Counted from the first letter of the stretch, positions 22,355 to 34,202 are shown. The stretch is DNA of 64,000 bases from Aphrocallistes beatrix (GCA_963281255.1 OY725504.1:1426001-1490000), one strand, 5' to 3'. Made by a program: numbers and translations. The notes: a model not told the origin generated them from the letters alone.

Positions 22355-23755
22355 CTATATAGTTATTAGGTTTAAGCTCAAATGTATCCTTTTTAATTGT
22401 GAAAGTATACTTGAGGCAGTTTTTGAATTTACATTCAGCTTTCGCTCTGAAAAAACAGTTATTATTTTTCCTCTATTCAGCTTATTAATTCTTTTGTATT
22501 TAAAACTAAGTACGCATATAACAATTCCTTCTAATTTGGAATTAAACAAGTTAGTCCAGTCTTTTGAAAATATGACTGAATCGCCCTTAATCTGGCAAAC
22601 TTTATTCCATTCATCTAAGCCAATTAAAAATTCACCTCGATTTTCATTGCAAATTAATTCGTCTTCAACAATAATTTCATTGACGACAGAATCATCTCCT
22701 AGTGTTACAAACAATTCAGGACCTGCAGATATATTGGATATAACATTAGAATCTGGTGTTATATCCAATATATCTGCAGCTGGACTCAAATCAGTAGGCA
22801 GCGAGGTTGGTTGGAAAACGGAAGAATTACACTTAATCAGTTCAGTAAGTGATGAATGAAAAGATGTTAATAAGCACAAATTATCTCGTGCTGACATGAT
22901 AAAATTAACTAACAATTCTAGTTTTTCAACAGGAATTAATATATAAGGATTGTCAAAAAGTTCCAACACTTGACAACGTATTTTTTCAACCAATACCCAG
23001 GCAGTTAGTAGACTATTATTTCCCTTAACTAAACTAACATGTTCAAAATTTTCGAACAAAAGATCGCTAAACTTATGGGAACTTTCGTAGAGTTCATCAT
23101 TCACTAGAATAAACTCGCCATTAATATAGGGGCAGTCTAAGCCAAAAAAATTGACTGCACTCAACCATAACAGATTATCGCAGTTAGCGTAGGTCCAATG
23201 GTGAGTATCAGTGGTCCCTGAATGAGGAGGGGATGAAGCCATTGCAATCCTCATACTATGGAGGCCAGGAACTCTACAACCAGATGCCAACAATGCTAAA
23301 AATTGGTCATCAAACACTACTCTCTCTAAACTACTAATACTAAAATCTAATTTACTAAACCTATTACTACTAAAAACTAATTCACGAAACCTATTACTAC
23401 TGAGATCTAAACTATCATTATAATAAGGAACTGATTCTAATTTAGGAGAGATGTGTTCGATGGCCAAACAGGGAATATCGGAATAGCTAGTAATGGGCTT
23501 ACTACTGTTGCAGGGAGTAACTTTTTCAAGTCCTGATTTAACGAGCTGCTGAAAGTTAGCTCGGTTCAGTCTCCATTTGATCGAGAGGGAATTGCGCTTT
23601 GAGTCTTTGTTTTTCCCAAATATTAGAGTTGATAATTTCCCCCAGATAGACTTCGGACTACTCCTACATCCTTTGTCCAGAGCAGGTTTCACGGTCCCGA
23701 AATCCCTGTATCCCAACTGAAGAAGGGCACGGGAGAATTCATCAGGAGAAGCCAT
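22355..23755 (-). pseudogene. N-terminal region of the Mutator-like transposase
   Basis: A long frame; the likely start is ATG 23753-23755 (MASPDEFSRALLQLGYRDFG), as the frame upstream is short and hydrophobic. It includes HHWTYANCDNLLWLSAVNFFGLDC and a Val/Ile-rich stretch, but no domain I can name. After 22380 the coding sense continues in another frame (YIVVEYLVSGSLSEEHSDDK) to about 22070, then in a third (HYQETLVGRHVRGYIQSLGH), leading to the catalytic part. At least two frameshifts therefore separate it from the downstream frame. A perfect 22-bp inverted repeat lies inside the frame near 22723-22780. Confidence 0.6.
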
Positions 23756-24301
23756 GGATAGAATCTTGTATATTACTAAATAAGATGTATTATATATAAA
23801 TAGTATTCCGTCAACAAACACTCAATTACTTTTCATTAAGATATCATATTGACTAAAATCTCGATGAACAATCGGCGGGTCTCGTAAAATTGTCAGGTTA
23901 AATACACTCCGGTTGGAATCATATAGAAACATTGTATTTGTAACACATATTTGTAAGCTTACTGCATACAAAACGTATGTAAGATATATTTTTTTGATTT
24001 AGAACAGCCAATGAGATAAATATGTCATGTGTTATATGGTGTTAAATAATTAATAATTGCAGGTTTTAAATAATCACCGGGGTTCGTAAAAATGCACGGT
24101 AGTGGATTATTGGGGGAGTACATTAATTAATAATTTTCAATTCTAATTAACGGTTTACCTTTGGTTAAAACTTTTGAAAATAAATGCTCTTCAAAGAAAA
24201 AGTCGAAAAAGATTGTGGAAGCTAAAAATAATCAGAATTGAAATATTCCAAGAATTTGCGAGATAGTCTATATATACTATAGTAGTACTAGTAAGCTTAT
24301 A

Positions 24302-24590
24302 CTCAATATCTTACGTAAACATGAAGCTACTGAATAATAACTGACATAGTAGTGCTTTGATGCGATGACCAATATTATTAATTATTGCTAAGAACAATAC
24401 GATCCAATTTATCGCAATTAGAACTCTATTTATTTGTTGTATTCACCATTAGCTGTAGTATGGTTTTAAGACATTGATTTGATTTACACTGCATAAGAAT
24501 GTCTTCATCACTCAATATCTTAGGTAAATATGGAAGGTACTGAATAATAACTGACATAGTAGTGCTTTGATGTAATGACTAATATTATTA
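24302..24590. repeat. Direct repeat of about 85 bp
   Basis: ACTCAATATCTTACGTAAAC...ACTGACATAGTAGTGCTTTG at 24302-24385 recurs at 24508-24590, in the non-coding part of the Mutator-like element upstream of its gene. It could be a promoter or transposase-binding duplication; the function is unknown. Confidence 0.7.
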
Positions 24591-24648
24591 TTACAAATTA
24601 ATGAAAAATACAAGTTATTGATTCGAATTGATAACCTTACTTTTAACT

Positions 24649-24834
24649 TGAGACAAGAATTCACTATCAAAATGCTAAGTCACCTTATGAAATTTGACAC
24701 ATTTGAGGCGTTTTATGAAATACCCAAATGCTCCTCTTTCCACTTGTATAATTATTTTTAACATATAACGCATACTTTTTGAGTTATTTGCGTTTTAGTG
24801 AGGATTTTGAATCCGTCGCTAAGATAACACTCGT
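24649..24834. repeat. Right terminal inverted repeat of the 6.2-kb element
   Basis: Begins TGAGACAAGAATTC and ends GTCGCTAAGATAACACTCGT; inverse of 18630-18815. Confidence 0.93.
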
Positions 24835-25434
24835 CAAGATGACGCACCCCCCACCAAGATTCGGCGGTCTAGGAGTGCTGGTAAGAATATGGTTGCGTCA
24901 TTTTTCAACAAAAGTGGTCATATAAAGACTTCCACTTGATGATCGCAAGACTGTAAACGCGCAATGGTACTGCGAGGTTTGTATTCCTGGCGTGCTCCAA
25001 GCATTACGTGAACGACGTCCAAAGTGTGGAACTCGGGGACTACTCTGGCATCATGATAATGCACCAGCCCACACAGCCGTCCGAACTTTGGACTTTCTGG
25101 AGGCGGAAGGGGTTCAATTACTGCCTCACCCTCCATATTCCCTTGATTTGACCCCTTGTGACTTCTTTTTGTTCCCAAAAGTCAATACTATGTTAAAAGG
25201 CAATTTTTGACAATTTTCTTGCGACGAAGAGGCCGTCGACACCTATTTTGAAGCGGTCTCGACCATCGACAAGGAAGAGTGGGGTGAAGTATTCAAAAAA
25301 TGGTTTGAGAGAATGCAAAAGTGTTTTGATTGCGATGAAATATACTTTGAAAAATTATAATAACTTAATTATACATATAGCTAGCTTATCTTTCATAAAT
25401 CCGGAAACTTTTGGCATGGCCCTTGTAAGTAGCT

Positions 25435-26976
25435 TCAAAGTATAAGCCAGATCGTAAGCTTCCACAGGTAGTTGAAAAGGCTATTAAAAAGTTCAGGTAT
25501 ATCAGTAAGAGTTGCAAACGCGAGTGCAGGTAGCATTCGCACTTTCATTGCAAAGTCGACATCTTGCAAACTATATCTTGCTGCTAGTCCTAATCTTTGA
25601 ACTTTACGCCAGATATTTTGACATATATGAAATAAACAGCCTTGAACCTTTGTAGTAAGAGAGTATTGAGAAAATGTATTAATCGAGGCGATTTCAAAAT
25701 CCACAATTAGATGTGTCGGGCAAGCGGTTGGACATAAATCACGTACTTTGTCCCACATGTTTGCATATATTTCTTGGGTTGTGTTCGCTAGTAGTACGTA
25801 TAAACTTGGAAAAATATGACCGGTGAGAATCAGATTCAGCGCCCTCCTTTCAAACCATGTATCACGTACAGTTGATAAAACAAGCTAGGTACGGTTTTAA
25901 AGGTGCCATCTGCTAACCAGATAGTTGCAGATGAGAGTAACTCCACGTTAGCTTGGGTTCCGAATATTACAATTCTCTGATTTCCACTCTCTGTGCCAGA
26001 ATCGTAGAGCAAAAATTGTTGATCCTTTTTGGTTTTAGTATACTTTCTGGTATATCAAGATGCTGTAGTGATAGTTGTTCAGGCGGAACGTTCTCGACTT
26101 TATTTCTGCTTCTCACAATAGTTTTCTTCAAGCTATTGATTTTAGATAGATGAACAGCAGATTGCTCGCTCAATTCGCTTATTGAAGCTGTCAAGATTGA
26201 ATGCGTTGCTTCCTGACTTTCAGAAGCTTTGTGTTTCATTCCAGCTGCTTTACTATTGTATAGTATATGAAAATTACTCTCATGAAAATGTGTACTCTTT
26301 CTGGCTATTACTTGATTCCCCTTAGTGTGCAATCTTGCTTTGCAGTAAATTCTCTGAACACACTGCCATTGTGTAACATCTCCTGTAACACGGTGTTTAG
26401 AATATGAAAAACTACCATCTAACAACATAAATCCACCCTTAGATGTTTCACAGAGCGCTAGTTCAGTAAGTGTAGGATTGCCTATGTAACTATCCAACTC
26501 ATCGTATTCTTCGTCGTCCAGAGATTCGTATGATAGTGAAACGGTAGGTGTGGAGGCAGGCTTTCATCCAGGCGTACTGGGCGCCTAGAGGCGCGTATTT
26601 GATTCCATGGATCATAATTAGGCGTATGATTTAGGCGCGCGGCATACGCCTACTTAGGCGCGCAGCATAAAACATATATAAAAATGCTATATAAAAGTGA
26701 GTCTAGGCGCGTAGAAAAATGGTGGCGCCCATTTAGGCGTATGACTTCGGAAAGCTGGATGAAACCCTGTGTGGAGGAGTGTTCTGGCGAAGGTGTATTC
26801 AATATATTGACGATTTCTTCATCTAGGGAATCTGAAAATACTGACAGCGGACCTGGAGGTAAATCATATGTATCACTTGAACCATAGTCTGTGAATGTTG
26901 AGTGTGTTGGATTGTAGGCTACATGTTCGTTCTCTGGCAAATTGTTACCAGTAGGCGGGAATTTTGAATAATTCAT
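25435..26976 (-). pseudogene. FLYWCH-type Mutator transposase, broken
   Basis: Minus strand, in order: an acidic N-terminal region (26650-26976), a FLYWCH zinc-finger domain (about 26240-26460: GGFMLLDGSFSYSKHR, WQCVQRIYCKARLHT, THFHESN), a linker to 25967, then the MULE catalytic core in more than one frame (SSATIWLADGTFKTVPSLFY near 25900, THLIVDFEIASINTF near 25700, GCLFHICQNIWRKVQRLG near 25620). Frameshifts lie near 25800-25860. FLYWCH plus MULE is the usual architecture of one animal transposase family. Terminal repeats were not found. A hAT MITE at 26556-26769 separates the N-terminal acidic part from the FLYWCH domain. Confidence 0.8.
26556..26769. mobile_element. hAT-type MITE, 214 bp
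   Basis: Ends CAGGCTTTCATCCAGG and (inverse) CAGGGTTTCATCCAGC; 8-bp duplication TGTGGAGG at 26548-26555 and 26770-26777. The interior is full of AGGCGTA/AGGCGCG motifs. Confidence 0.88.
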
Positions 26977-27064
26977 AAATTAATCTTTTACGTGAACGAA
27001 TAAATTTAGCGATATATACATAATATACATTTTGGAACATCCTACTTATAGAAAATTGGGGATA

Positions 27065-27675
27065 CAGACTTTTCGTGACAGGACTTTTCGTGACAGGGAC
27101 ATTTCGTGACAAGACTTTTCGTGACAGGGATGGGTACACCTATATTATATAATTGTTGTGGTGTGATGAGTTAGGTCATTGCAACTGTTATTAGAAAACT
27201 ACAACAGTAGAACCATAGGACATTAGGTATACCAAACTCTAGTTAACTGTAGTATGCTATTGTGTAGTTCCTTCTTAAGTTATATTTCTCTTGACTTCAG
27301 TTTGCTCTCTCAAGCATAAGTTCGGTCTCACAGTGGTAAGGCGAAGTCATGATAATTATCTGTGAAGATAAAATACTAGTGATATACGAAAAGTCTGTAT
27401 ACAAGAAAGAATGTACTTTAAAAATTTCCAATTGTCTTCTCACTAATTTATATGGTACTGATAATGTAGGTGCAATATGTATTTTATCTTCACAGATAAT
27501 TATCATGACTTCGCCTTACCACAACAATTATAGAATATAGGTGTACCCATCTTGTCACGAAAAGTCTTGTCACGAAATGTCCTTGTCACGAAAAGTCTTG
27601 TCACGAAATGTCCCTACCACGAAAAGTCTTGTCACGAAATGTCTCGTCACGAAAAGTCCTGTCACGAAAAGTCTG
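27065..27675. mobile_element. MITE with TTTTCGTGACA tandem termini, 611 bp
   Basis: TA|CAGACTTTTCGTGACAGG at the left and the inverse GTCACGAAAAGTCTG|TA at the right. Both ends are built of units of about 16 bp (about four at the left, eight at the right). A second inner inverted repeat (GGTAAGGCGAAGTCATGATA at about 27335, inverted at about 27500) encloses a short centre. It carries no gene. At the right it abuts a family H tail (AAGCGAAGCGCGCTTG|T, 27678-27693). Confidence 0.85.
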
Positions 27676-27959
27676 TAAGCGAAGCGCGCTTGTTGTGTAG
27701 AAAAAGTGTGAAAATACCGCATATTAGAACTTCAAACTTATCGCAGACCCACAATTTGATACCTACATGCAATTTTCCATATCCATATTACTTACCAATT
27801 CTTCAATCAATTTGGATAAACAAACAAAAAAAATTCTAGCGTTTTAATATATAAGATGTAGGGGAGCCATTCCATTATTGGAGACTTATCTCAATTGTCC
27901 CGTTTAGCGGTTGTCCCGATTAACTGGTTTCCCAGTTAAGTGGTGTCGTGTGAGCTCTA

Positions 27960-28436
27960 CACTGCCTGAACAAAAGTATTCGTACACCTCATAATTCCCC
28001 ATACAAATAGTTATAATACTGATTTATTTAGCGAGTCAAGGTATTTAATTGGTAAGAGATACACTTAATTTGTCTTCAAATTCGAATTCTCCACATTCAA
28101 ATTACCCACTTTATAAGCTTTTAACTTAATTACTCTCATTCAAAATTAAGTATTTTCGGCATTTGCTACCCTATGGCACATATCACGAGTTATCACCATT
28201 GTATATGATGGCACAAGTGGTACGAGGTGGCACAGTCTGAGAATATTTAACCTTGTGGGAGATTAATCGAGTGGAAAGATCATAAAATGAGTAATTCGAA
28301 TATGGAGAATTCGAATTTGAAGTTAAATTAAGCGTATCTCTTACCAATTAAATACCTTGACTCGCTAAATAAATCAGTATTATAACTATTTGTATGGGAA
28401 ATTATGGGGTGTACGAATACTTTTGTTCAGGCAGTG
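27960..28436. mobile_element. Tc1/mariner-type MITE, 477 bp
   Basis: TA|CACTGCCTGAACAAAAGTAT at the left and the inverse ATACTTTTGTTCAGGCAGTG|TA at the right; arms of over 130 bp share CGAGTCAAGGTATTTAATTG. A truncated copy is at 33319. 27694-27959 holds a family fragment with CCCGTTTAGCGG and no gene. Confidence 0.9.
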
Positions 28437-28659
28437 TATATTATTCTTTTAGAAAACTTATAAGGTAAAAATTGATAACAGGGAAATGCAATTTTATGTG
28501 CTAGTTCATCTTAACTTGGAGATTACTTCATCGAACAACAATATTTAAGTCTTCATTTAATTATAAATTGATTACTAACTTGGTCAAACCTTAGAAATTC
28601 CTTACGCTATCAAGGATTATTCATTTTAGATGTACTACATTGTTAAATTATTACAAATA

Positions 28660-28832
28660 CAGTCGACTCCGCTTAATCGGGTCAACCGCTTAATCGGGCC
28701 ACTTTGGCAGGACTGGAATAGCTCTCACACATAGACGCTAATATACAAAATATTTTCGGTTAATAGGGTTCTCCGCTTAATCGAGACAAAATGTCCTCTG
28801 ACCGATGTGACCCTATTAAGCGGAATCGACTG
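28660..28832. mobile_element. pogo-type MITE, 173 bp
   Basis: CAGTCGACTCCGCTTAATCG at the left and the inverse CTATTAAGCGGAATCGACTG at the right, flanked by TA. The middle repeats the CCGCTTAATCG motif. A remnant of the same family lies at 17396-17489. Confidence 0.88.
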
Positions 28833-29522
28833 TACAAGTAATTGCTATCCTTGTTTTATGAATCAATGTGTGAGCATTCAATCAATGAATGGATTCAATT
28901 GAATGCGAAGAACTATGTGATTTTCTATTTTATAAAAGAGATTTGGCTAGTAACAAAATATGAAGGAATTTTGGAAGAAAGGCATCAAAATTTCGTACAA
29001 GTAGAGGGAATACACTTTACCAAGTAAGTTTCCTATTGTATATTAATGATTCAATTTATTCTAATTTGCAAATTTAAATGTATTCAAATGATCATAGAAA
29101 ATCCAGTTTCCAAATGGGAGTGAATATTTTTTGAATGTCCGCTAAAATCAAAAGTTCCTGAAATCCTGAAGCATAGCATGACACACACCATCCAGGGATA
29201 AATGCTACCCTAACTCAACTCCGGCGCCCCGTTTTTAGAAGTAGTCAGGGCTTTATCGAAACAGCCAGACCACTTTTGATAATTTGTCCGGATTAACAGG
29301 ACCAACCTGTGGCCACTTGAAAAGTGGTCGGATTAAAACTGTACTAACCGGACAAGTGGTACCGGCCCTGTAACTAATATCCGTAGAGAATACTACTGGA
29401 CAGGAATATGTGAAGAAGTCACATAATCATGTCCAATAGTGTTCAAAGAAGTATATTTAAGTTTGAGTATTTACGAATTATAATTTGTTAGGATTTGCTA
29501 CATTAAGACAGTTGAATCAATT

Positions 29523-30118
29523 AGGGAGCGAAGCGCGCTTTTTACTTATGGAAATCGCGCTTCGCTTGCTTACGCTGCGCGGCTTGCTGACAATGCGTAT
29601 CCGCAGAGTCGTCCTGCGTTCTATCAAAGATATGGTTGAATGTTTATAATTCACTGCTAAAAATGCCATTCATCTACGGTGAATCATGATTTCGGAAGTG
29701 GAGAAGAAAAGTTAGGTCCATAATAAAAATAAATCGGAATCTACGCACCTAAAACCCCATATCAACCGTTGGAAGATAATCTCTAGCCTATTATAAAGTG
29801 GATAACATCCCTAAATACGTATGTTTTACTGTTTTAATCAATATCACTCGAAAATCACCAAATTTTTAAATTTTTTAATGCGAAATGATGACATCATGAC
29901 AGAGTCATGAGTCATCATTTTTTGATGGGAGTTGTATCATATTTGAGATATATTAATGTACACATTCTATTAATTTCAGCCTTCTATCACTTAAAATGGT
30001 TGAGTTATCGGCGAAAAACTGAAATTTCTAATTATAAAAAGGGACAATGACGCCATAATTATATGATGAGTCGACATTTTTATCTGAGGTCAGAACCTAG
30101 TAGAGCATAGCCAAAATA
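29523..30118 (-). repeat. Family H copy with duplicated tail
   Basis: Two tail hairpins lie side by side (GAGCGAAGCGCGCTTTT and CGCGCTTCGCTTGC at 29523-29580), then GC-rich sequence, a body segment at 29780-30118, and AACTTCA-type ends missing. A TA microsatellite separates it from the next copy. 28833-29522 has short GGATTAA fragments only. Confidence 0.7.
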
Positions 30119-30154
30119 CATACTATATATATATATTTATATTTATATATATAT

Positions 30155-30632
30155 ATCTGTGACGAATTGATTGAGGAAACTGCAAGGCACAGAAAGCTGA
30201 TTTTTGGCATGTGGGGGTCTTTTGGCTATGGCTCCACTAAGTTCTGAGTTTAAACCAAAATGTCGACTCATCATGGAATTATGACGTCATTGTCACCTTT
30301 TTAATGATTAGAAATTTCTGTCTTTTACCTCAGCCATTTTAGGTGATAGAAGGTTGAAATTTTAATAGAATATGTATATTAATATATCTCACATATGATG
30401 CAACTCTCATCAAAAAATGGTTACTCATCACTGTGTTATGACGTCATCATAAATAAAAAACTGAAAAATTTGGTGATTTTTCGAGCGATATCGACTATGA
30501 CACTAAGACATACGTATTTAGAGATGCTATCTGCCATATAATTAATTATTGTGAGCCTACGCATCCGCAGGACGCCTCTGGTGGACACTTTGTGTCCGCC
30601 AGCCGCGCATCGCAATCAAGCGATGCGCGCTT
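30155..30632 (+). repeat. Family H copy, full body and tail
   Basis: TGTGACGAATTGATTGAGG, CRE motifs TGACGTCA at about 30286 and 30441, TGTCCGCCAGCCGCGCATCG and tail GCGATGCGCGCTTG|T. It faces the minus-strand copy upstream across a TA repeat. Confidence 0.85.
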
Positions 30633-31070
30633 GTTTAACTAAATACTTAATTGCAAAATCACTGATATCTAAGCGATTCCATGAAGTGATTTTACAATTA
30701 CGCAATATTTATCTAACATTTGGTACCCCAGCAATAATATAGCATAACCAAAGCCCCGTATTCAAGTGTAAGGTTAGCAGCTAGCATTTTATTGTGGAAA
30801 CCTGATTTGAATATAATATTACTAGTTGACGTGTAATATTTTCAGGTATTTCAAAAGTTCCAAAGTCTATAAAAGTAGAAAACATATCTACAGCTGCTTA
30901 TCATATACAAAGTAATGACCTTGTGAAATCCCATAACAAAATATTGAATTGGTATTAGCCTTTTCTATTGTAGTTAGATATAGTCATATGTATACACCTT
31001 TTTATTGGTAACAGTCCCTCAATAAAAAGTTATCAATTTATTTAGCAAGATTGAGAAGTTTCGCTTCAAC

Positions 31071-31323
31071 ATGGATGTCGAATGGTCAGATCGAATAAAC
31101 GAAGCATACTTAGCAGCAAATACCGACCTCAAAAAAACTAAAGACTATTAGTCGTTCTGAAGATGAGGACATAGTTGAATTTGAGCCAAGCGAGGACACT
31201 TACGATCCACCACCTGTTAATTCGAATGAGTGGATTGAGGATATGAATTCCTGTCGAACTGTTGAATATCAAGCTGCCAGGGCAAGTATTTTACAATACT
31301 GGGTTGGCGTAATTTTTTTCTAG
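31071..31323 (+). pseudogene. Unrecognised short acidic reading frame with a frameshift
   Basis: ATG at 31071 opens MDVEWSDRINEAYLAANTD and stops at 31150. One frame over, the sequence continues as RSEDEDIVEFEPSEDTYDPP and EWIEDMNSC to about 31323. The composition (Asp/Glu/Pro-rich, no repeats) looks coding. The shift occurs beside a run of seven A. I do not recognise the family. It may be the start of a transposase gene or a host pseudogene. 30640-31070 and 31330-31800 hold nothing I can name except a (GTAT)n run at about 31605. Confidence 0.35.
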
Positions 31324-31804
31324 TGTATTTAGTGCCACTTTTAACTGGGGTCCTTTCTACTTATAGTCGGGATCCCAAATTTATATGGTTTCCCCGCCCA
31401 AGATGGCTATACAAGAAATGACGCAACACATTCCTGGTATAGGAAGGATTAAATAAAATACAAATATTTTAGAAACGTATCAACATAAAGTAAAGTTTAT
31501 AGATTATATACCCCCCGAATCCATGCTAATATGTTCTCAAGGGGTTCCAATCTGGGTGAGGTGCTAAACCTACTGATAGTTGCTGACTGAGGTGTATGCA
31601 GCATGTATGTATGTATGTATATGATTGCATATTTACAGAGAAAAACTCCGCTATCAGTAGGCAAGAAAGATAGCACCTAACTTTACCTTAAGCGAGATGG
31701 CATCCTTAGTGCTTTCAGCACACTAAGGTTTTGCAAGAGTGCATACTCAGATTGCTTCACCGAGCAAAGTAATCGAGAGCAAAATGCAAATGACTAGGGG
31801 CGAG

Positions 31805-32826
31805 GTTAGAATAGTATATTAATATACACATTCTATTAAAATTTCAGCCTTTTATCACCTAAAATGGCTGAGTTATACAGGGTGTGGCTTTTAAGTTCTG
31901 TCCCAAGCTTTATTAGGTATAAAATTTCTTAAACTCAAACAATCTTAGTTATTATGGTCTTAAGATATTGTAATTCGAATATTCTCAATGATTTTATAAG
32001 ATTTTTCGAGCCTAAGAACTGGAACTGTGTTTTGTATGGTGAGTTTTGTGAAAAAGATATGTGTCCTGGCACACAGCGAAAATCGAGAATCAGGGCCACT
32101 GCTTCTGTAAAAAATGTCTCGATAATCGATGTTCCATGACGATTTAGCACCAGATACCTTTCATTCACCATTGAAATATTTCACAAATCCATTGAATTCA
32201 TTATCAGAAACGAGATAAAGTTATTATTTCACGACTTCAAATTAGGTACATTTTGCAAAATCACTCAAAATGGCACTTTTTTTCACATCACCAAAAAATC
32301 TGTTCCAAAAAGGTTCTCAATACATACTGATCTAAACATTCTATATTTCTACAAATTTAGATTATTCGAGGAAAATGTGAGAGCTAATTTGTTCTGAAAT
32401 TTGAAGACTCTAGAAAGATAATTTGAAAAGCAGTGGTCCCTGATTCTCGATTTTCGCTGCGTGCCAGGACACATATTTTTTTCACAAAACTCACCATACA
32501 AAACACAGTTCCAGTTCTTAGACTCGAAAAATCTTATAAAATCATTGAGAATATTCGAATTACAATCTCTTAAGACCATAATAACTAAGATTGTTTGAGT
32601 TTAAGAAATTTTATACCTAATAAAGCTTGGGACAGAACTTAAAAGTCACCCTGTAGTAAAAAACTGAAAATTCTGATTATAAAAAAAGGTGACAAGACGT
32701 CATAATTCCATGATGAGTCGACATTTTCGTCTGAGGTCAGAACTTAGTGGTGCCATAGCCAAAAGACTCCCACATTCCAAAAATCAGCCGTTTGTGCCAG
32801 GCAGTTTCTTCAATCAATTCGTTACA
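31805..32826 (-). repeat. Family H copy interrupted by a foldback MITE
   Basis: Body sequence (CACATTCTATTAAAATTTC, AAATGGCTGAGTTATA) is broken by the MITE at 31878-32653 and continues through AAGACGTCATAATTCC, GATGAGTCGACATTTTCGTC and CAATCAATTCGTTACAT. Confidence 0.85.
31878..32653. mobile_element. Foldback MITE, CAGGGTG family copy 1, 776 bp
   Basis: TA|CAGGGTGTGGCTTTTAAGTT and the inverse at the right. The arms share AAGCTTTATTAGGTATAAAA, CAAACAATCTTAGTTATTAT and GTGTCCTGGCACGCAGCG-type motifs. Copies 2 and 3 are at 42714-43461 and 43610-44383. Confidence 0.9.
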
Positions 32827-32828
32827 TA

Positions 32829-33306
32829 CACTACCCGGACAAAAGTATTCAACCACCACGAAAACTTCCATACAAATAGTATTTAATTGAAACTATTCAA
32901 AAAAGGAACATGTCCTCAAACAGTAGAAAAACTCTATTTTTTATTTCAAATTCGTAATCTATACATTCTAATTACTCGTAATTCAGAGTCTCAACTCAAA
33001 TACTTATTCTTATTTAGAAAATTATCAACCTCAGCCACTTTGTGTCACTAATCGCCATCATATATAATGGCTGTGACTTGGGACAAGTAGCATCAAGTAG
33101 CAAATGTTGATATTTATTAACTTGGGAGTTAGTAATTGAGTTGAGGCTATCAATTATGAGTAATTAGAAAGTGTAGTTTACGAATTTGAAATAAAAAATA
33201 GAGTAATCCTCACGGTTTGAGTACATATTCTTTGATAAATATACCCACTATAATACTATTTGTATGGAGGTTTCTGTGGTGGTCTAATACTTTTGTCCGG
33301 GTACTG
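32829..33306. mobile_element. Tc1/mariner-type MITE, 478 bp
   Basis: TA|CACTACCCGGACAAAAGTAT and the inverse ATACTTTTGTCCGGGTACTG|TA. The interior has inverted GAATTTGAAATAAAAAATAG-type arms. It inserted next to the 5' end of a family H copy. Confidence 0.9.
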
Positions 33307-33318
33307 TATATATATATA

Positions 33319-33610
33319 CACTGCCTGAACAAAAGTATTCGTACACCCCATAATTCCCCATACAAATAGTTATAATACTGATTTATTTAGCGAGTCAAGG
33401 TATTTAATTGGTAAGAGATACGCTTAATTTAACTCCAAATTCGAATTACTCACTTTTTTAATCTTTCAACTTGTTTACACTCCCACAAGGTTAAAAATTT
33501 TCAAACTGTGCCACCTCATACCACCAATGCCATCATATACAATGGTGATCACTCGCGACATGTAGCATAGGAAAGCAAATACTGAAAATACTTAATCTTG
33601 ACATTAGAGC
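33319..33610 (+). mobile_element. Truncated copy of the MITE at 27960
   Basis: CACTGCCTGAACAAAAGTAT and CGAGTCAAGGTATTTAATTG match the left arm of 27960-28436; the right arm is missing. 33611-34200 is AT-rich with no supported gene. Confidence 0.75.
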
Positions 33611-34202
33611 ATTATATTTCCTAAATTCTTTTGCAAGGATATGGCTACACATGATTTTTTACAATTTTATTAATATGTCCTATCGTCATACAGTACAGCA
33701 ACACAACTCTCTTCACGTATCAATCCTTTGATCTTCAACTATGATTAAGATTAATACTACGAGTTGAACCAGGATAAAATTGTTTTCGAAGAACTTTAGA
33801 GTTATCAATTTGAATGAAAGTCTTAAGGATAATAGTAACGCAGTCGTTAACAACAATATATGGACACATAGGTGAACGCCTGTCTAACAAATCTACAAGA
33901 ATATATTAAAAACCCTACATTAGTTTTTGTATAGAAGAAAAATGCATACCCAACCACGTAATTTAGGCACATTTGTGAATCATCAAATACAGGTCAGCAA
34001 TTTATTTTATTTCATTTATAACGAATTTAAAATCAAAATTTATTAAAATATTTCTTCATTAAAATTATCTGCTAACTATTCAAATATTATTCAAAATATT
34101 TGATTACTGTTAATAGTCAAGTTGTTTCAGCTCTAAAAAGACCTTCAGTGGGGATGCGGGCAGGCGTTATATCATTATCATTATCATTATCTCATTATTT
34201 TA

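Larger units (their letters stand above)
18630..24834. mobile_element. Mutator-like DNA transposon, 6205 bp, with long inverted repeats and 9-bp target duplication
   Basis: Inverted ends of about 186 bp (18630-18815 and 24649-24834) that differ at one position I can find. Direct duplication CAAGATGAC at 18621-18629 and 24835-24843. 9-bp duplications and long TIRs are characteristic of Mutator-like elements. Two long minus-strand frames encode a transposase with a Mutator-like D...D...CxxH arrangement and the start of an OTU protease domain. Non-coding parts (18816-19776 and 23760-24648) show only AT-rich sequence and a direct repeat. Confidence 0.92.
18152..25425 (+). pseudogene. mariner transposase (DD34D-type) split by a Mutator-like element
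   Basis: The N-terminal part (18152-18629) has the helix-turn-helix region FDDHAPSRTTVYGW, KRGRASLEDDARSGRP, the linker, and the first catalytic Asp in ITGDESWIYHYDSESK; it contains a stop near 18352 and frameshifts. The C-terminal part (24835-25345) has ASFFNKSGHIKT, the second Asp in HHDNAPAHT, and the third in LDLTPCDFFLFPKV (residue spacing as in mariner). The two parts join through the duplicated bases CAAGATGAC that flank the 6.2-kb insert. The 3' end CCGGAAACTTTTGGCATGGC (to about 25425) looks like a mariner terminus. The 5' end of the element is missing. Inactive. Confidence 0.88.

Noticed and set aside
22494-22859. 121-codon plus-strand frame within the Mutator-like element
   Set aside because: It lies opposite the long minus-strand transposase frame and mirrors its codon pattern.
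27065-27675. Regularly repeated TTTTCGTGACA units that could suggest a CRISPR array
   Set aside because: Units are contiguous or separated by 2-5 bases, there are no unique spacers of constant length, they appear in inverted arms of a MITE, and the genome is eukaryotic.
28842-29017. Possible host exon ending in a good donor (CAA|GTAAGT)
   Set aside because: No recognisable protein, no acceptor or partner exon, and the frame has no clear coding signature.
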